Part shown: positions 1 through 11,850 of the stretch, in pieces
How positions within the stretch are numbered: position 1 is the first letter of the stretch
How the letters are laid out: every line of letters begins with the position of its first letter
From: Acestrorhynchus altus
Taxonomy: Eukaryota; Chordata; Actinopteri; Characiformes; Acestrorhynchidae
Assembly: GCA_034509495.1 (NCBI GenBank)
Contig: CM067507.1
Coordinates: forward strand, 16,369,950 to 16,433,949
Length of the DNA stretch: 64,000 nt
Direction of reading: 5' to 3'
Program-made: the position numbers and the translations under genes
The notes under the pieces: model-generated
Seen by the model: the letters and a program-made list of their open reading frames with translations, nothing else
What the model was told of the DNA's origin: nothing
Databases searched by the model: none

Positions 1-1986
1 TCCCAGAGTTCCTTGACAGGGACAACAGATTGCACTGAATTTGGACAGTCACTTAAAAATAAACAAATATTTTAGATTGAGGAGAAATCAATATGCTGCC
101 ATAATTACAATTATAATTTTAATCACATCTGTGTTCTGAAATTTAATATATTGTATGAATTCCTATACCTTATATTTTAGGTTATGGTTATGTTTGACAG
201 TGGTATTGTTCATTTATCTTGTTCATTATTTTTCTTTTTGTATTTTCCAAAAACAGTACTTCTGCTTCTTTTTTTTTAAAGCAATAGAACATGAGAGGGA
301 GTGTGTTATCATGAAATATTTACAATAATGCAATGTACATGGCCTTGAATGTTCTGTTGCTTTTATCTAACAGTTTGGAAAATAAATAAAGGGCAGAAAT
401 AATGAACTGAGGTGTGAATGTCATGTTCAATATGTATTAATGTTAGCATTTCCTTCCAACCAAATTGTGGTTTCTTAACTAGCAGCTTGTTCCTATGTCA
501 TGTAATGAACTCCACTCACTCACTGCACAGTCTGCAGCCCCTTCTCTAGCTTGTTACACAGACCAACAAATTAGCAAAAGTCTGTCTCCCTCTCACCATA
601 TTTCTGGTCTGTTTGTCTCTTATTATTAAGAGATTATTAAGTTAAATCTTGTTGTTATCTCAAACCAAGGGGAGAGGGCTGAGTCACATGACTGGCCAAC
701 TTCGCAAGTATCAGATGCACACAATATCTCGGTGCCACCAACATGCATTTATTCACAAACAGTAACAATCCCCAAACCATAAACACGAAGGAAAAGCCCT
801 GACCAGATCCCCTTTTATCAATCTAATGAAGTCTCTCTCTCTCTGACTGTATACCAAGGACTGAGTTTTTAAAATGGCACAGCCATTCCATCTAAGCAGT
901 TGCAGCTGTCCCAAAATCAGGATGAGGGACGAAAACATTGAAAGCTACTTTTCTGGATACACCACATTGTCTTGATCTATTTAATTTAGTTTTGCTCTAT
1001 TGCTCAGAGCCTTTATGTTACTTAAGGAGTTGCTGCTATTATTTACTTAGCAGCACCATTCCAGTGAGTGACACAGAGGAAAAACACCTTGCTGTTCCAG
1101 CTTCCATGGCTGGAACTAACAGTTGTATAATGCTTTATTTAACATAATCCATGGCATTAATTCTAGAAATTCTAGTTCATTTTGGCACCCAATCATGTCA
1201 CTGTTGACACTCTGTTTCTAAGGTCATATATAATACCATTAATTCGGACCAATGTCTTCAATCAAATCACTTTGTGTTAAGTCTTGTCTAGTGATTTGAC
1301 TAGTCTGTCTCTGTGCCACCAAGCCTGGCTATGTTCACCAGCTGTCCTGAGAGCAGACAGATGAACTGAAGTGCTTTGGATTTGGGTGCAGGCTGAAGGA
1401 CCACAGAGAGTGAACAACTCCACAATGCTACCATTCAGTTGTCACAGAGAGAGTTAGAAAGAGAGGGTCAATGGGTCCAGTGGGTCTGAAGGGTAATTTA
1501 CTGTGAAGCCTTCATTTAGCATCATCAGGAGAGCCCACTGCAGATAAGAGCATGGAGCTACATCAGGTGTTGTGTCTGAACAAACTCTTTTCAGCTCTCT
1601 GAACAACTTCACAACCAGATCTCTTCAACCTGCTGCAGTAATGCCGTTGGAGAGGCCACAAAACAATGTCTTAGTTTTCTGCCACCTATGTGTGAATTAC
1701 TGTATTATACCTGAGCCAAATGTAGATAATCTATAACTCTTGTCTGAGCTAATCATACATCCTCAATTAATTAGAGCCCCCTAATTATTTGGTCCATCAT
1801 TCTCATAATATCTGACCAACATTTGATGAATGGGGTTGATGGCTCATACAGTCTGAGAGGAGGAACTTGCAAATTTCCATATCTACCTTCTGTTTTCACC
1901 ATACTTTCACGTGTCTTTTACTCAGCCATATCTCTCAGTCCTCAGCTGAAAACTACAGTACAGATGTGTTAGCATGGTCAAATCAA

Positions 1987-1987
<1 letters not shown>
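1..1987. other. Unannotated AT-rich DNA
   Basis: I see no gene or recognisable repeat here. Short open frames occur at about 753-1147 but have no protein-like features. The block 1370-1690 is less AT-rich and of higher complexity than its flanks; it could be weakly conserved non-coding DNA, but nothing in the sequence proves it. Confidence 0.4.

Positions 1988-2039
<52 letters not shown>
1988..2039. repeat. (CA)26 microsatellite
   Basis: A pure CA dinucleotide run of 52 bases. The His-Thr-rich open frame that crosses it is an artefact of the repeat. Confidence 0.97.
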
Positions 2040-2041
<2 letters not shown>

Positions 2042-2289
2042 GATTACATGCAAAATATACACAGCAAGTTAGCTAGCTAAGCTGCAATCATAGTCCATTC
2101 ACTGGCCATATGCAGACAGATCTTTTTAAAATAACTTTTCCTCTCCATCTCCAGCAGCATTTCTGAAAACCTCTCAATTCACACCTGACACAAACATGAT
2201 TTGTTCCTCACAAGGAATAAACAATCTACCATGAAAACATTGCTCCTTGGCAGTGAGACCACTGCAGGATTGTTGGGACACTACTGGCA

Positions 2290-3935
2290 GCATTGTTTTC
2301 TGCTTGAACCGTGGGTGAGTGCGTTCAGGTGGCCTGCTCAAGAGGTTGCCAGCTGCAGTGAATTCACCAGAACCTCCCCGTCACCATGTGGTGGGGAGGG
2401 CTGTCCAAAACAAAGGTGCTGAATGTCCTGGGTTCAGCACCATGCAAAGCATGGATGTCTCAGTACAGGCTGTTATGGTTGCAAACAAGATTGTGGCAGT
2501 GCACAGGACCAGCACTGGGCTCAGGCCGAACAAGAATCAATTCTGGAGAGAGCATATTGTCAGCATTGTGCACCCCGGCTTTATGTCACACCTGGAATGA
2601 CAACTGGAATTCTTGCAGAGGCAAAAACCAATGTGTCACATGGCCACTGGAATCATTGGCAAGCCAGAGGGGAGTATGGTCAGTTAGTAATGTGAAGTGC
2701 CTACTGTACAGGTAAAAGCACAGTTTCTCCACCACCCACAAGTGAGCTTGTGGCTGATATAGAGGATGGTGTGCACAACCTCATGTGTTCTCCATGCAGC
2801 AGGGGCTCCACCCAGGTCTCTGAGTACACAATGACATCTTCCATATAGGCGACAGTGTAAGGTTGGTCATCTGTTGGGTATAGGAAAATAGCTGGTGGTC
2901 TGTTCAGACCAAAAGGAAGTATGTTGTACTGCCATAGGCCTGAAGGTGTGTAGGTACCTCCCAACTTTCCACAAGTAGTTTCTGGATGGGGGAGACAGAG
3001 AACTGTGGGAACTGGGGGGACAGTCAGCCAGTCAGGCTGGTTCTGTAGGCATGGGCTCATATCGGCAGTCGCCCTGGGGTTGTAATGTTGGGGAAATCCA
3101 GTCTTGGGGCCAGGGAAGGCTCATGTCCTTTGGCCACTGCTCAGGGTGACCTTCCAGGGCCAAATCTTGTTGAAACAAGGGTCTTGGTGTATGCTCCCTT
3201 CTTGTGGGCCAACTTAGGGTCAACATACTCTCAGCAGCCTCTTTTGCCTGCACCATGCCATGTGGGTCCTGTGCCCCCATGAGTTCAACAGCCTTCCAAA
3301 ATTTGCCTGGTAGAGCTCAATGGAAGTGGTCCATTTCTTGGGGTGGTCTGAACGGGTATATTGCTCTCTTTTTATAACCTTTTTCTCCCTTTGACCTGTT
3401 TTTTTTTTACTGGGTCAAACGAGGTGCTGGTTTTGTTGCCTGCATACTCCACCAGTTGTGGGCTTACTTGACCAAATCGGAACCAGAACAACATGAAAAT
3501 TACCTTGAACACAAACAACCCCAAGGGGGACCTTTATTTTGAGAATCTGGCCATAAGCAAAACCCTAATTGGGGTAAACAACAATAAGTAGCAGCACCAT
3601 CTGTAGGGGAACAGCTCAAATCCTTGGCAGTCAGAGGGGTAAGGCTGATAGATAGTCTGATCTGCTGGGCCTGCTGGAGTGAGAAAGAGAAAGTTAAAGC
3701 AACCAGTAGTTGTGGGGGAGACAAACAGAGAAATTCTGTTAATAAACCAGCTACCTGTAACATAAAGTGCCAAATATTGCTCTGTCGGCAGGGTTTTTAA
3801 GCCCCTTCTTGAGCCATGAGTGAATGAGTTTAGGTGGCCTGCTCAGTGGCTGCCATAGTGAAGTTGACGGACGCTCCTTTTCACCACAAGCTGGGGAGAG
3901 CAGTCCAAAACAAAGGTTTGAACTCAGAATTGAGC
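2290..3935 (-). mobile_element. Degraded Ty3/gypsy-like LTR retrotransposon remnant
   Basis: Two diverged direct repeats, about 2290-2432 and 3790-3935, share blocks such as 'aggtggcctgctca' and 'gtccaaaacaaagg', and they bracket a minus-strand reverse-transcriptase remnant. Read on the minus strand, the right-hand repeat continues through a TATA-like 'cttaaaaacc' and an AATAAA-type signal (near 3535), as a 5' LTR would. The order 5' LTR, leader, gag-like segment, RT and partial 3' LTR therefore runs from high to low coordinates. The interior is far shorter than an autonomous element (about 1.3 kb instead of 4-5 kb), so integrase, RNase H and protease are missing. The LTR outer limits are approximate, and I did not find a target-site duplication. 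Confidence 0.6.
2701..3060 (-). pseudogene. Ty3/gypsy reverse transcriptase fragment
   Basis: The minus-strand translation contains 'TPSGLWQYNILPFGL', which corresponds to the RT motif-4 region (usually TPxGxxxYxxLPFGLxxAP). It then has 'VAYMEDVIVYSETW' in the position of the catalytic YxDD motif (usually YLDDVVVxSxTW). The first Asp of that motif is Glu here, and the residues between the two motifs are scrambled or deleted, so the enzyme is dead. A stop separates it from the upstream frame at 3032-3280, which may derive from gag or the gag-pol linker; I cannot identify that part. Only about 60 residues of the RT palm are recognisable, against roughly 180 in an intact domain. No host function is implied. 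Confidence 0.75.
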
Positions 3936-4020
3936 TCAGGTGCATCTTCTTTCTACTGATAATCCTGCAGAAGTTTCTACAGCTTGACCAAATTACACCT
4001 TTGGTAAATTCAGTTTCTTT

Positions 4021-4762
4021 GTCATGATTTGGAAAGGCACAAATGCATGTAAGAACCAAGTTATGAAGTCATGAATTGTCTGTAGACCTTTTAGACACAA
4101 TTGTATTGAGAGACAGATGTGGGATACAGAAAAACTCTGCTGCATTGAAGGTTCCAATGAGCACAATGGCTGCCATCATCTGTAAATGGAAGCCAAACTG
4201 ACTGATTGCCATACATCAGATATGTATGTTGGCCAGATGGAAGTCACCCCTCAGTAAAAGGTACATGACAGCCTGTCTGAAGTTTGCCCAAAGCCATCTA
4301 AAGAACTCTCAGACCATGAGAAACAAAAGACTTAACCTTCTCAACTTAATACCAAGCATCATGTATGTATGAAACCAGGCAATTATATCATTCCTACAGT
4401 GAAGCATGGTGATGGCAGCATCATGCTGTGGGAATGTTTTTCTGCAGCAAGAACTGGGAGACTGGTCAGGGTCAAGTGAAAGATCAATGTACAAATGTAC
4501 AGAGACATCCTTGATGATAACCTGCTCCAGAGCACTCTGGACCTCAGACTGGGAAGGTTTATCTTCCAACAAGAAATCAACCCAGAGCACATAGCCAAGA
4601 TAACAAAGAAGTGGCTTCAGGACAACTCTGTCAATGTCCTTGAGTGGCCCAGCCAGAGCTGAATATCTCTGGAGATGCTCCTCATCCAATTGATGGAGCT
4701 TGAGAGGTTTTGCAAAGAAGAATGGGAGAAAGAGGTGTGTGTAACATTATATTCAAAAATAC
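4021..4762 (+). mobile_element. Tc1/mariner element remnant, copy A
   Basis: This is a decayed Tc1-like transposon. The transposase start lies at 4063, followed by helix-turn-helix-coding sequence, then the block that in intact copies encodes the VKHGGGSIMLWGCF motif (here 'gtgaagcatggtgatggcag' near 4398). The catalytic-domain tail continues to the 'tgcaaagaagaatgggag' segment. Stops and frame changes interrupt it throughout. The middle of the gene, including the first catalytic-Asp region (WSDE), is deleted near 4320. The 5' leader is also shortened, and no 3' terminal inverted repeat is visible. It belongs to the same family as the copies at 16165 and 21101. Antisense open frames over it are shadows. 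Confidence 0.85.
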
Positions 4763-6465
4763 CTGTATATATATATATTTTTTAAGCAGCTTGTGTTATT
4801 GTTTCATGGCCTCACTGCTTCCAGGCACCTTAACAGCACCAGGGAGTGTTCAGAGACCTGGGTGGAGTGTTCTAATACTCACACAGAGCTCACTGCCTAC
4901 TAACAAATATTTGGGTTAACTGAAAGTAATTTTTGTATAACATATGTAACATATGTAACATATGTTGTATAACATATGTATTCAGGAGGTTTTTTTTTTT
5001 ATATTCAGAAACTGAGGGTCTGAGTTGTTATTGCTTACAATTCAACCTGCGGTAAATAACAGTACAATCCAACCTAAAGTTGAGTCTATCAGTACATGAA
5101 AATATCAATAAATAAAGGCAAGTGGAGCAATTTGAAGCTGGTGTAAGCCTGTTTGATTTTGATTGATGCTATATTTTAACTACGTTATTTGTGTTATTCA
5201 TCTAATAGGGACACACTGTTTGTTATTCATCAAAGGAAAACTTAAACACTGCCATATTACTAGCATGTCACTTTAAATATTAATTTTAAAGGGATACAGG
5301 TGCCACAGACATATTAAAGGGCAGTTATTCATGATTTTATGCAAGTTGATGAAAGATTTCTTCGCCCCTGCAGAGGACAGTATAACCATAACCCTATTCA
5401 AGTAATGATGTGTATTAAAATTGACCAAAATAGAATTCCAAATAGAATGTACTTAATCTTTCCAACTATGAATCAGATACAGCAGCTTAAAGAACTACAA
5501 TTCTTTTACAATAGATTAATCACCTCTTTTGATCAGTTAGAAGCTGTATATGACTCAATGAGTCCAGTCTATTGCAACTGCATATATGGATGCAACCTAT
5601 TCAAATTGAGATATTTGTTGGACCGTTAATTATTAACATTGTTATCAGGCTGCATGTTAACATTGTTAATATTACTCAAACTTCCCAAAGGTTTTATTGA
5701 GAAGATGTGAATGTGAAAAAAAAATCTGAATTAATCTACTTTAGTTGTCCTCAGTGGACTAGAGTTGGTGTACTTCACTTGTATTATCACCATTTTGGAC
5801 TGCATATTAAGAGTTTGTTTGAACAGTGGCCAAATGTAAATTCAACTCATAAGTCAAATAATTTTCCATTTACTTTTGACCCTACGAAAATAGGAGGGCT
5901 ATCTACAATGGATATAATTCCTAAATGGTCAATGCAATAATTTTGTAATACTCTTTAAACTAAAGGCTCTTCAGACAAAAAAAATCACAAACATACACAC
6001 ACTGTTGTGGTAAACCAGGGATGAGGGCTTTCAAAGTAGCTTTAGGGCAGGATTACCCATTTGGATGAGGTAGTGAGGTAGAGTGGGAGTTACTGTGTGT
6101 AAATATGTGTGTGCATGCTTTGTGTGTGTTTGTGTAAAGGTAGGGAGCTTAGATCTGTAGTCAATGCACAGTGTGAGCTCTTCAGCTTTGTGTGTCAAGC
6201 CGTGTTTCCAGCAGCTCTCTTCACTGGTATTATTTAAACCTTCCTGGCTCTCCTCAGCTTCCCGCTGAGCTGCTGGAGAAGTGGAAGTTTTATTCCTGCT
6301 GCTTCTTTGGTTTAACTTCATGTCTAAAGATGCCCATCCAGCTCAACAACACATTCTTTCGAAAAGAGAAAGTAGTAGAGGAATGCAGTAACACAGTACC
6401 AACCTAAATATTTTAATTCATGTGTTGGATGTGTTGAAGTATTAGGTTTAATGTATTAATGAAAA
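4763..6465. other. Unannotated AT-rich DNA
   Basis: There is a short tandem of 'taacatatg' units at about 4938-4980. Open frames of 96 codons (5339-5629) and 77 codons (5707-5940) lie on the plus strand, but neither shows a motif, a codon bias or a recognisable splice context. I take both as chance frames. Confidence 0.4.
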
Positions 6466-7203
6466 TATTTAGAACCAAAGGCCAATTTTGTGGGATGTTT
6501 TCATAGTTTGACATACTTTTATTTTTGAAAAGTATTCATAGGAGACAGTCACACATTGTTGTTAATTCAGGAGATCATAGGTTACACTAATCTGTCTTCA
6601 CTTGACATGTAAACATTAAGAGAATTTAATTTCTTGAATGAATTTGACTGTTTTAATAAAATGAATTACTTTTAACTACTTTTTTTGCTTATAAAGACTA
6701 AACACACTTTACATGTCAGAAATTCTGTTGGAAATTGATCATTCAGATATTTTTCTGAGCTAAAAATGCAATAATTTCAATGCAAAAAAAAGTCATTGAC
6801 AGTGGTACAAATAATAATAAAAAAAACCCTGGATGTGCTTATTATTTTTATGTATCAGTATTCTGAATCTGAGCACTGTGTGAGCAAAGAAAGAGAGCAA
6901 ACAGCCCCTCCCTTCTCATTTTCCTCTATTACCCAATGTCAGGGTCAGTGATTTCATTAGCCTTATCCCCTCTTGCTGATCAGTTGGAGGCTGCATGCAA
7001 GGTGAGCATATACAGAAGGACAGAGCTGTAAACATGCACTGGATTTTTTTTACATTTAAACTGGGATTTCATTCAGTTGAGCATGATTACTTGCTAATAA
7101 CTCAATAGCCATGGTTAGATGGGGTAGTTTGTTATAGTTAGATGGGGTAGTATGGTATATGTATCATAATTGCCTGCAAAGTATGGATCTTGGATTGCAA
7201 CTA
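6466..7203 (+). mobile_element. TTAA-family dispersed repeat, copy 1
   Basis: This copy begins with a version of the family head ('tagaaccaaaggccaatttt'), continues through 'ataggagacagtcacac', 'gacatgtaaa' and 'tttaaactgggattt', and ends in 'ggatcttggattgcaac', the degraded tail. No coding capacity is visible. The family is present at least eight times in this window. Two short near-identical 'gttagatggggtag' units lie at about 7115-7150. Confidence 0.75.
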
Positions 7204-7997
7204 CTGAGCAAAACTCATCAATTGATAATTTTGTCAGAATTGAGTAGTTTATTTAATGAATCCCATTAAGATAAAATTCATTATTCATAATTGTAAATAA
7301 ATGGGGTACATAGTATGACACTAAAAAATTTAATGTATGTTTTGTAGACTAATCATAAAGAAAAATATGTGTATACACTTAAAGGCTCTTAGTACAAGGG
7401 ACTGAAACAACATTTTGGTGTTAAATCAAAAAATTCCTTTACTGTAGTGTTTAATCAACCAAGGAAAATGCTTAAGGAAGTGTCTGGAATTTGTGTTAGT
7501 TTTGCAACAGTATTAAATAACACTAGTAAACATGGTTAGCACTTACATTTCCTCAAACCATACTGAGTTGTTAAATAATCTTACACTTACACATCTCCAT
7601 GGCTGCTCTGTGTTTTGGCTGACTAACTACATTTGAGTAAAACATGTGGAAATAAGATTCTTCACTGAACTGAATATTTGAGAAGAGTGAAGAAATTAAT
7701 GAAATGCTGAACACTTACCCATGTCTAATTATGCACAGAGGAATGAGCCCCATCCAACAGCTTAAGTAGCACTTCATGGAGCTTCATGAGCAGTAGGACT
7801 GACCCCAACATTGCACAAACATTCAATCCACAGGCTGAGAGAGACAGATATGCAAGAATTTCACACAGTTTGGAGGCAGATTGTATTGGTGCTGCACTGT
7901 TTAGGAGCTAGTGATTGGTTCCAGTTCCAATTTTTCAGTGTACACCCATCATGCCCATTCTTGTACTTTCACTCATTGACTCCTTTACCTACCTTTC
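7204..7997. other. Unannotated DNA between repeats
   Basis: I see no gene. The segment 7811-7990 has an open frame of 74 codons that runs into the Tc1-type terminal sequence next to it; I do not regard it as coding. Confidence 0.35.
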
Positions 7998-8075
7998 AGT
8001 ATACTAGTGTATCTCAGGGAATTAGAATATTATGAAAATGTCAATTCATTATCATAACTTCATTCAATACAGGTA
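7998..8075. mobile_element. Isolated Tc1-type terminal repeat
   Basis: The stretch 'gtatctcagggaattagaat' followed by 'attatgaaaatg' matches the end of a Tc1-like family I recall with 'tctcaaaaaattagaatatt' termini. Only one end is present, and no transposase follows. It abuts the TTAA-family copy that starts at 8104. Confidence 0.55.
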
Positions 8076-8103
8076 AATATTAAAACAAAAAGGCATTACA
8101 TTT

Positions 8104-8690
8104 TTAACCTTAGGCCAATTTTGTGGGATGGTTTTGTAGTTCAATGTACTTTTCTTTTATTAGGAAGGTTTTTATAGGAGACAGTCACACATACCAGATA
8201 TAGTTAGTTTCAGGAGATCCTACTCAAATTTGTCTTCATTTGAGATGTAAATGTTAACATAATTTAGATGTGTTTGAATTTGACCATGTTCTGATAAAAA
8301 AAATAACTTAACCTACAATTTAATTTTACTTTTTTTTTTTTTTGCTTATAAGGACTAAAAACCTTTTTATATTCTAGAAATTGAATTTAAAATGATCAAC
8401 CAGAATCTGATCAACCAGTGTTGAGCTAAAAATTAAATAATTTTGACTAATTATTTGCAATGATTAGCTTCACAAGGATATTTACAAAAATAAGTTGTTG
8501 AAAACAGTAGTCCACACAACATAAAAATAGCTGAATATCCATTATTCTTTTGTTATTTATGCATGCATTAGTGTTATTCTTTCTTAGGACTTTTATTCTG
8601 AAATTTGAACACTGCATAAGCAAAGTAAGAGGGCAAACAAGAGGGCTCTTCTGGTGCACCAGATATCTGATGATCAAATATTATGAACAA
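8104..8690 (+). mobile_element. TTAA-family dispersed repeat, copy 2 (5' part)
   Basis: The copy starts exactly at a TTAA followed by 'ccttaggccaattttgtggg', and carries the family blocks 'ataggagacagtcacac' and 'ggacttttattctgaaattt'. It stops before the 'tttaaactgggattt' block, so the 3' third is missing. Confidence 0.75.
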
Positions 8691-9396
8691 CATAACCAAC
8701 TAACCACTATTAACAGCAGACGTAACCTAGTACGATGCATTTGGGTTTTATTTTTGTTTGTTTTGTTGTTTTTCAGTTTCATAACATCTACAATTTCCAA
8801 TATTTTTGGAAATGGAATGTTAAATGGTACTGAATGTGAATGAATTGTACAAAAAATACATCATAAAAATTTAACTGTTTAGGTTGAATTGGGATTGGGC
8901 ATAAAGAAACATGCTCTAGCTTTACACCAGCAAGGTGATGCTACAAATTTTTCTAATTAAGTTAATAGAAAGTGTATGAATGGTTATATTACACTTTGTG
9001 TCCAGAAAATGTGTTTACACACTGAGCACAATTCATTTCTTTGTACATATTTGATTATTTCTTAAACATTTTTTTGGCAATGTTGACTCACAAGACTGAA
9101 TTCAGTTATCTTTGGCATGGCCTAGCAGTAATTAAGATGACATATGACCTGTGTCCCAGTAACTTTACCTTTTTAACAAATGTAAAATGCTTTCCTTGGT
9201 TTTGCCTAATCTCTAGTTCAGGGCCTTGTTTATTATTCTGACAGAGCTGACATGTAGGTCCACATGACCACCAGATCAGGCAAAATCAATTTTTCACTAA
9301 ATTTCATTAAAATTTCACTAAAATCAATTTTCAATATTCAATAAGTGGACAAATATTTTGCATCTGGAGTGCAACGTGCTGATGTACTGTTTAGTT
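8691..9396. other. Unannotated AT-rich DNA
   Basis: No gene, RNA or recognisable repeat is seen in this stretch. Confidence 0.35.
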
Positions 9397-9401
9397 ATGT
9401 C

Positions 9402-10895
9402 TGGTACCTGTGTCTCATTTGTAGCCCTGCCTGTGTGTAATAATCTCCATGTGTTTCCAGTCTGTGAAAGTGTAAGGTCCTTTATCTCAGTCTGTCTTTG
9501 TTGTATTCTGTCTCAATGTCAGCATGTGAGCTAAGGTTTTGTTTTCATGTATTTTGGTTTGTCTCTTTAATAAATCATTCACCTTCTCCGCAGTGCACAC
9601 ATGCCAGAAAAAACAACCTGGATGTAGCAAGGTATGTTGGGATGCATTTGGGTATCTGCTTGAAGCCATTCGGCATGGGTGCTCTCGTGGGAGATGTTGT
9701 GGCTTTTGATGAGGACTGTACAACTGGGACCAAGGACACCTCTAAAACCTGTGGCCAGAGGAAATGGAGGAAACATGCTCAGCTGCTTCAGTGCCAGGGT
9801 TGACACATAGACAGTGTGTCCCTCTGTCTGCCTCCAGAACTGTGCCAGGGTTGGCTCAGCAAACTGAGATGTTGGCCAGTCCTGGGCTTTTTCCTGCTTT
9901 TGTTTTTGCTCCTCTGTCTGTTCCTGTTTTGGTTCCTGTGTCTGTTCCTGTCCCTGTTTCTGGTTTTGTTGTTACCATCCTTGTCACTGTTTATGTGTCT
10001 GTCCCCACCAGTGTTGTGCCAATTCTGTTGCCCAGTCATGTCTTGTCCCCAGTTCCAGTCTCCTGTTTTGTCCCCAGTTACGTCTTCATTCTTGTCTTGC
10101 AGCCAGCCCTCTGTCCAATCTGTCCAGTCTTGATGTCTGACCAGCATCTTGTCTGTTGGTCTGCCGCATCAGTCCTGCCACCTGTCATGTCCCATGTTCT
10201 TCAGATTCAGTTCCCTGTCATGTCCTGTGTTCCTTAGGTCCAGTCTTCTGTCATGTCTCCTGTTCCCCAGGTCTGGTCTCCTGTTGTTTCTCCTGTACCC
10301 CATGTTCTGTTTTCTCTAGTTCCCCAGGTCCAGTCTACTGTCACATCACTTTGTCCTCAAGTCAAATTTCCTGTCATGTCCCATGTTTTTCAAAGTCAAG
10401 TCTCCAGTCTCGTCCTGTGTTTCCCTATTTCAGTCTCCTGTTTCATCTTCTGTTTTGTCCCTGGTCCTGTCTACAGTCTCACCTTCTGTGTTCTTGTCTT
10501 TTGTCTTCTTCTTGTTGGTTCAGTCCCTCTGCTTCACCATGTCTGGGGAGTGTTGGCTTACACATCCTGGTGTGGCACATCAGGGGGCCATCACGCTTCC
10601 CTGTCTTCCTTACCTGTCCTCATTCTGGTTTGTTTTGATTCCCCGTATGCTTTTTGACACGTCTGTTTTGTTTCCTCACTTGCTCTGCCCAATCTTTAGC
10701 ATTTTCCACCTGTGTCTCATCTGTAGTCCTGCCTGTAATCATCCCCAGTTGATTCCAGTCTGTGTCAGTGTATTTAATGTCCTTTGTGTCAGTCTTTGTC
10801 ATTTTTTTGTTTCAATGTCATTGTGTGAGTTAAGTTTATAATAAGTTTATAAAGCAAGTTCACCTCCTTAGCTTCTCTGCAGTGCACACCTGACA
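9402..10895 (+). mobile_element. Non-autonomous LTR retrotransposon, about 1.5 kb
   Basis: Two related terminal regions flank a short interior: 9402-9606 and about 10586-10895. Both contain 'cctgtgtctcat', a 'cctgcctg' block, 'ttccagtctgtg', 'cagtctttgt' or close variants, and both end near 'cagtgcacac'. The left one has an AATAAA-type signal. The right LTR ends in TGACA. A purine run 'cagggggcc' lies just before the right LTR, where a polypurine tract belongs. A 5-bp direct repeat 'atgtc' is found at 9397-9401 and 10896-10900 and may be the target duplication. The left LTR seems to have lost its first 100 bases or so. The interior encodes no gag or pol motif, so mobilisation would have depended on an autonomous partner. 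Confidence 0.65.
9890..10540 (+). repeat. Degenerate minisatellite inside the LTR element
   Basis: This is a run of loosely repeated units built from 'ccccaggtccagtctcctgt' and 'catgtcccatgtt'-like blocks, with an approximate period of 30-40 bases. Because TCCTGT/CAGTC-type units contain few stop codons, all three plus frames are open for long stretches (for example 9764-10237 and 10156-10638) and read as Val/Pro/Ser/Cys-rich peptides. I read the open frames as a composition effect, not as genes. Confidence 0.7.
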
Positions 10896-10900
10896 ATGTC

Positions 10901-11850
10901 ACGTGTGCAGTGGGTTTAATGCTGTACCAGCAGCATATTATATGACAAAGTATTTGATTACCCTAAACCCACCTACTATAAATACCTGCAAGACCCAGGC
11001 ATCTGTGTAGCTATAGTCTTACCCAGACTTCCTATAAACATTTTTATCAATAGATACGTATATACAAATGATCCATCATGAATCAGGCCACATATAGCAT
11101 AGCCTGTTCTACTCTGTTATTCAGAGCAGGAAATGAAATCACCTAATCCTATTCATTTGGATATAAAAATCAACCATTCCTAAAAGTACTCGGAGATACT
11201 TGATACATATGGCCTCTTCAAACCAGAGGGGATAAAATATCTAGCAAAACACCATGCATCATGCTGAGAGAAAAATTGAAAGAGATATGAGGAAAGCTTA
11301 ATATAGAGCAAAGCTACTTGATTGGCTCTGTGTTAGAGCTTCGGGGCACAGACAGTGTGGGCTCCTTGCATAAGATTGTCCCCAAGGAACAATAATGGAA
11401 GATGTTTCTGGAACTAAGAGGATAGAAGTTCAGGTTGTTCTTAATGTTGCACATCCGGTGGTTGCTTTCTACTTTTGAACATGTATTGATCTTTGCTATT
11501 TCATATCGTAGTAAGATGCATCTACAGCATTCAATTGCACACAAACAGCTTTTGTAATCTCCATCCAAAAGGCCCTCAATAGAATGCACATATAAGCTTA
11601 AGGCCACAATGCCCAGTGCCAAAGCTACATGTGTATAAAGGAACTGCATTCTCTGGAGGGATGGTTCTAATTCTATTTCTTTACCTGGGTGGAACATATA
11701 AGCTTCCGCATGTTCATCACTACTTCTGTCTGCAGTTATTTAAACTTATTTACTGCCCCAGTTCCAGGTACACATTTACTCTGAATCAAGTAATTTCTTA
11801 TTTCTTTGTAAAGAGCCCTGCTGAAAAATCCAACTCGGCTAGTTTTTCAG
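10901..11850. other. Unannotated DNA with one 127-codon minus-strand frame
   Basis: The minus-strand frame 11314-11697 begins with Met and contains a hydrophobic stretch 'VALALGIVALSLYV' followed by a Cys-rich segment ('CLCAIECCRC'). I recognise no family. Flanking splice signals are not convincing and codon use is unremarkable. It is most likely a chance frame, although it is one of the longest clean frames outside repeats. Confidence 0.25.

Noticed and set aside
1867..2076. Frame with a His-Thr run
   Set aside because: It is the translation of the CA microsatellite.
5560..5605. Peptide 'PVYCNCIYG' resembling 'PVYCSCIYGE' at about 15049-15078
   Set aside because: The DNA match is only about 25 bases, with several differences and no extension, so coincidence or a tiny repeat fragment is more likely than homology.
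9764..10841. Several overlapping long plus-strand frames, and a minus frame at 9788-10147
   Set aside because: Openness in more than one frame at once reflects the stop-poor repeat units of the LTR element, not a gene.
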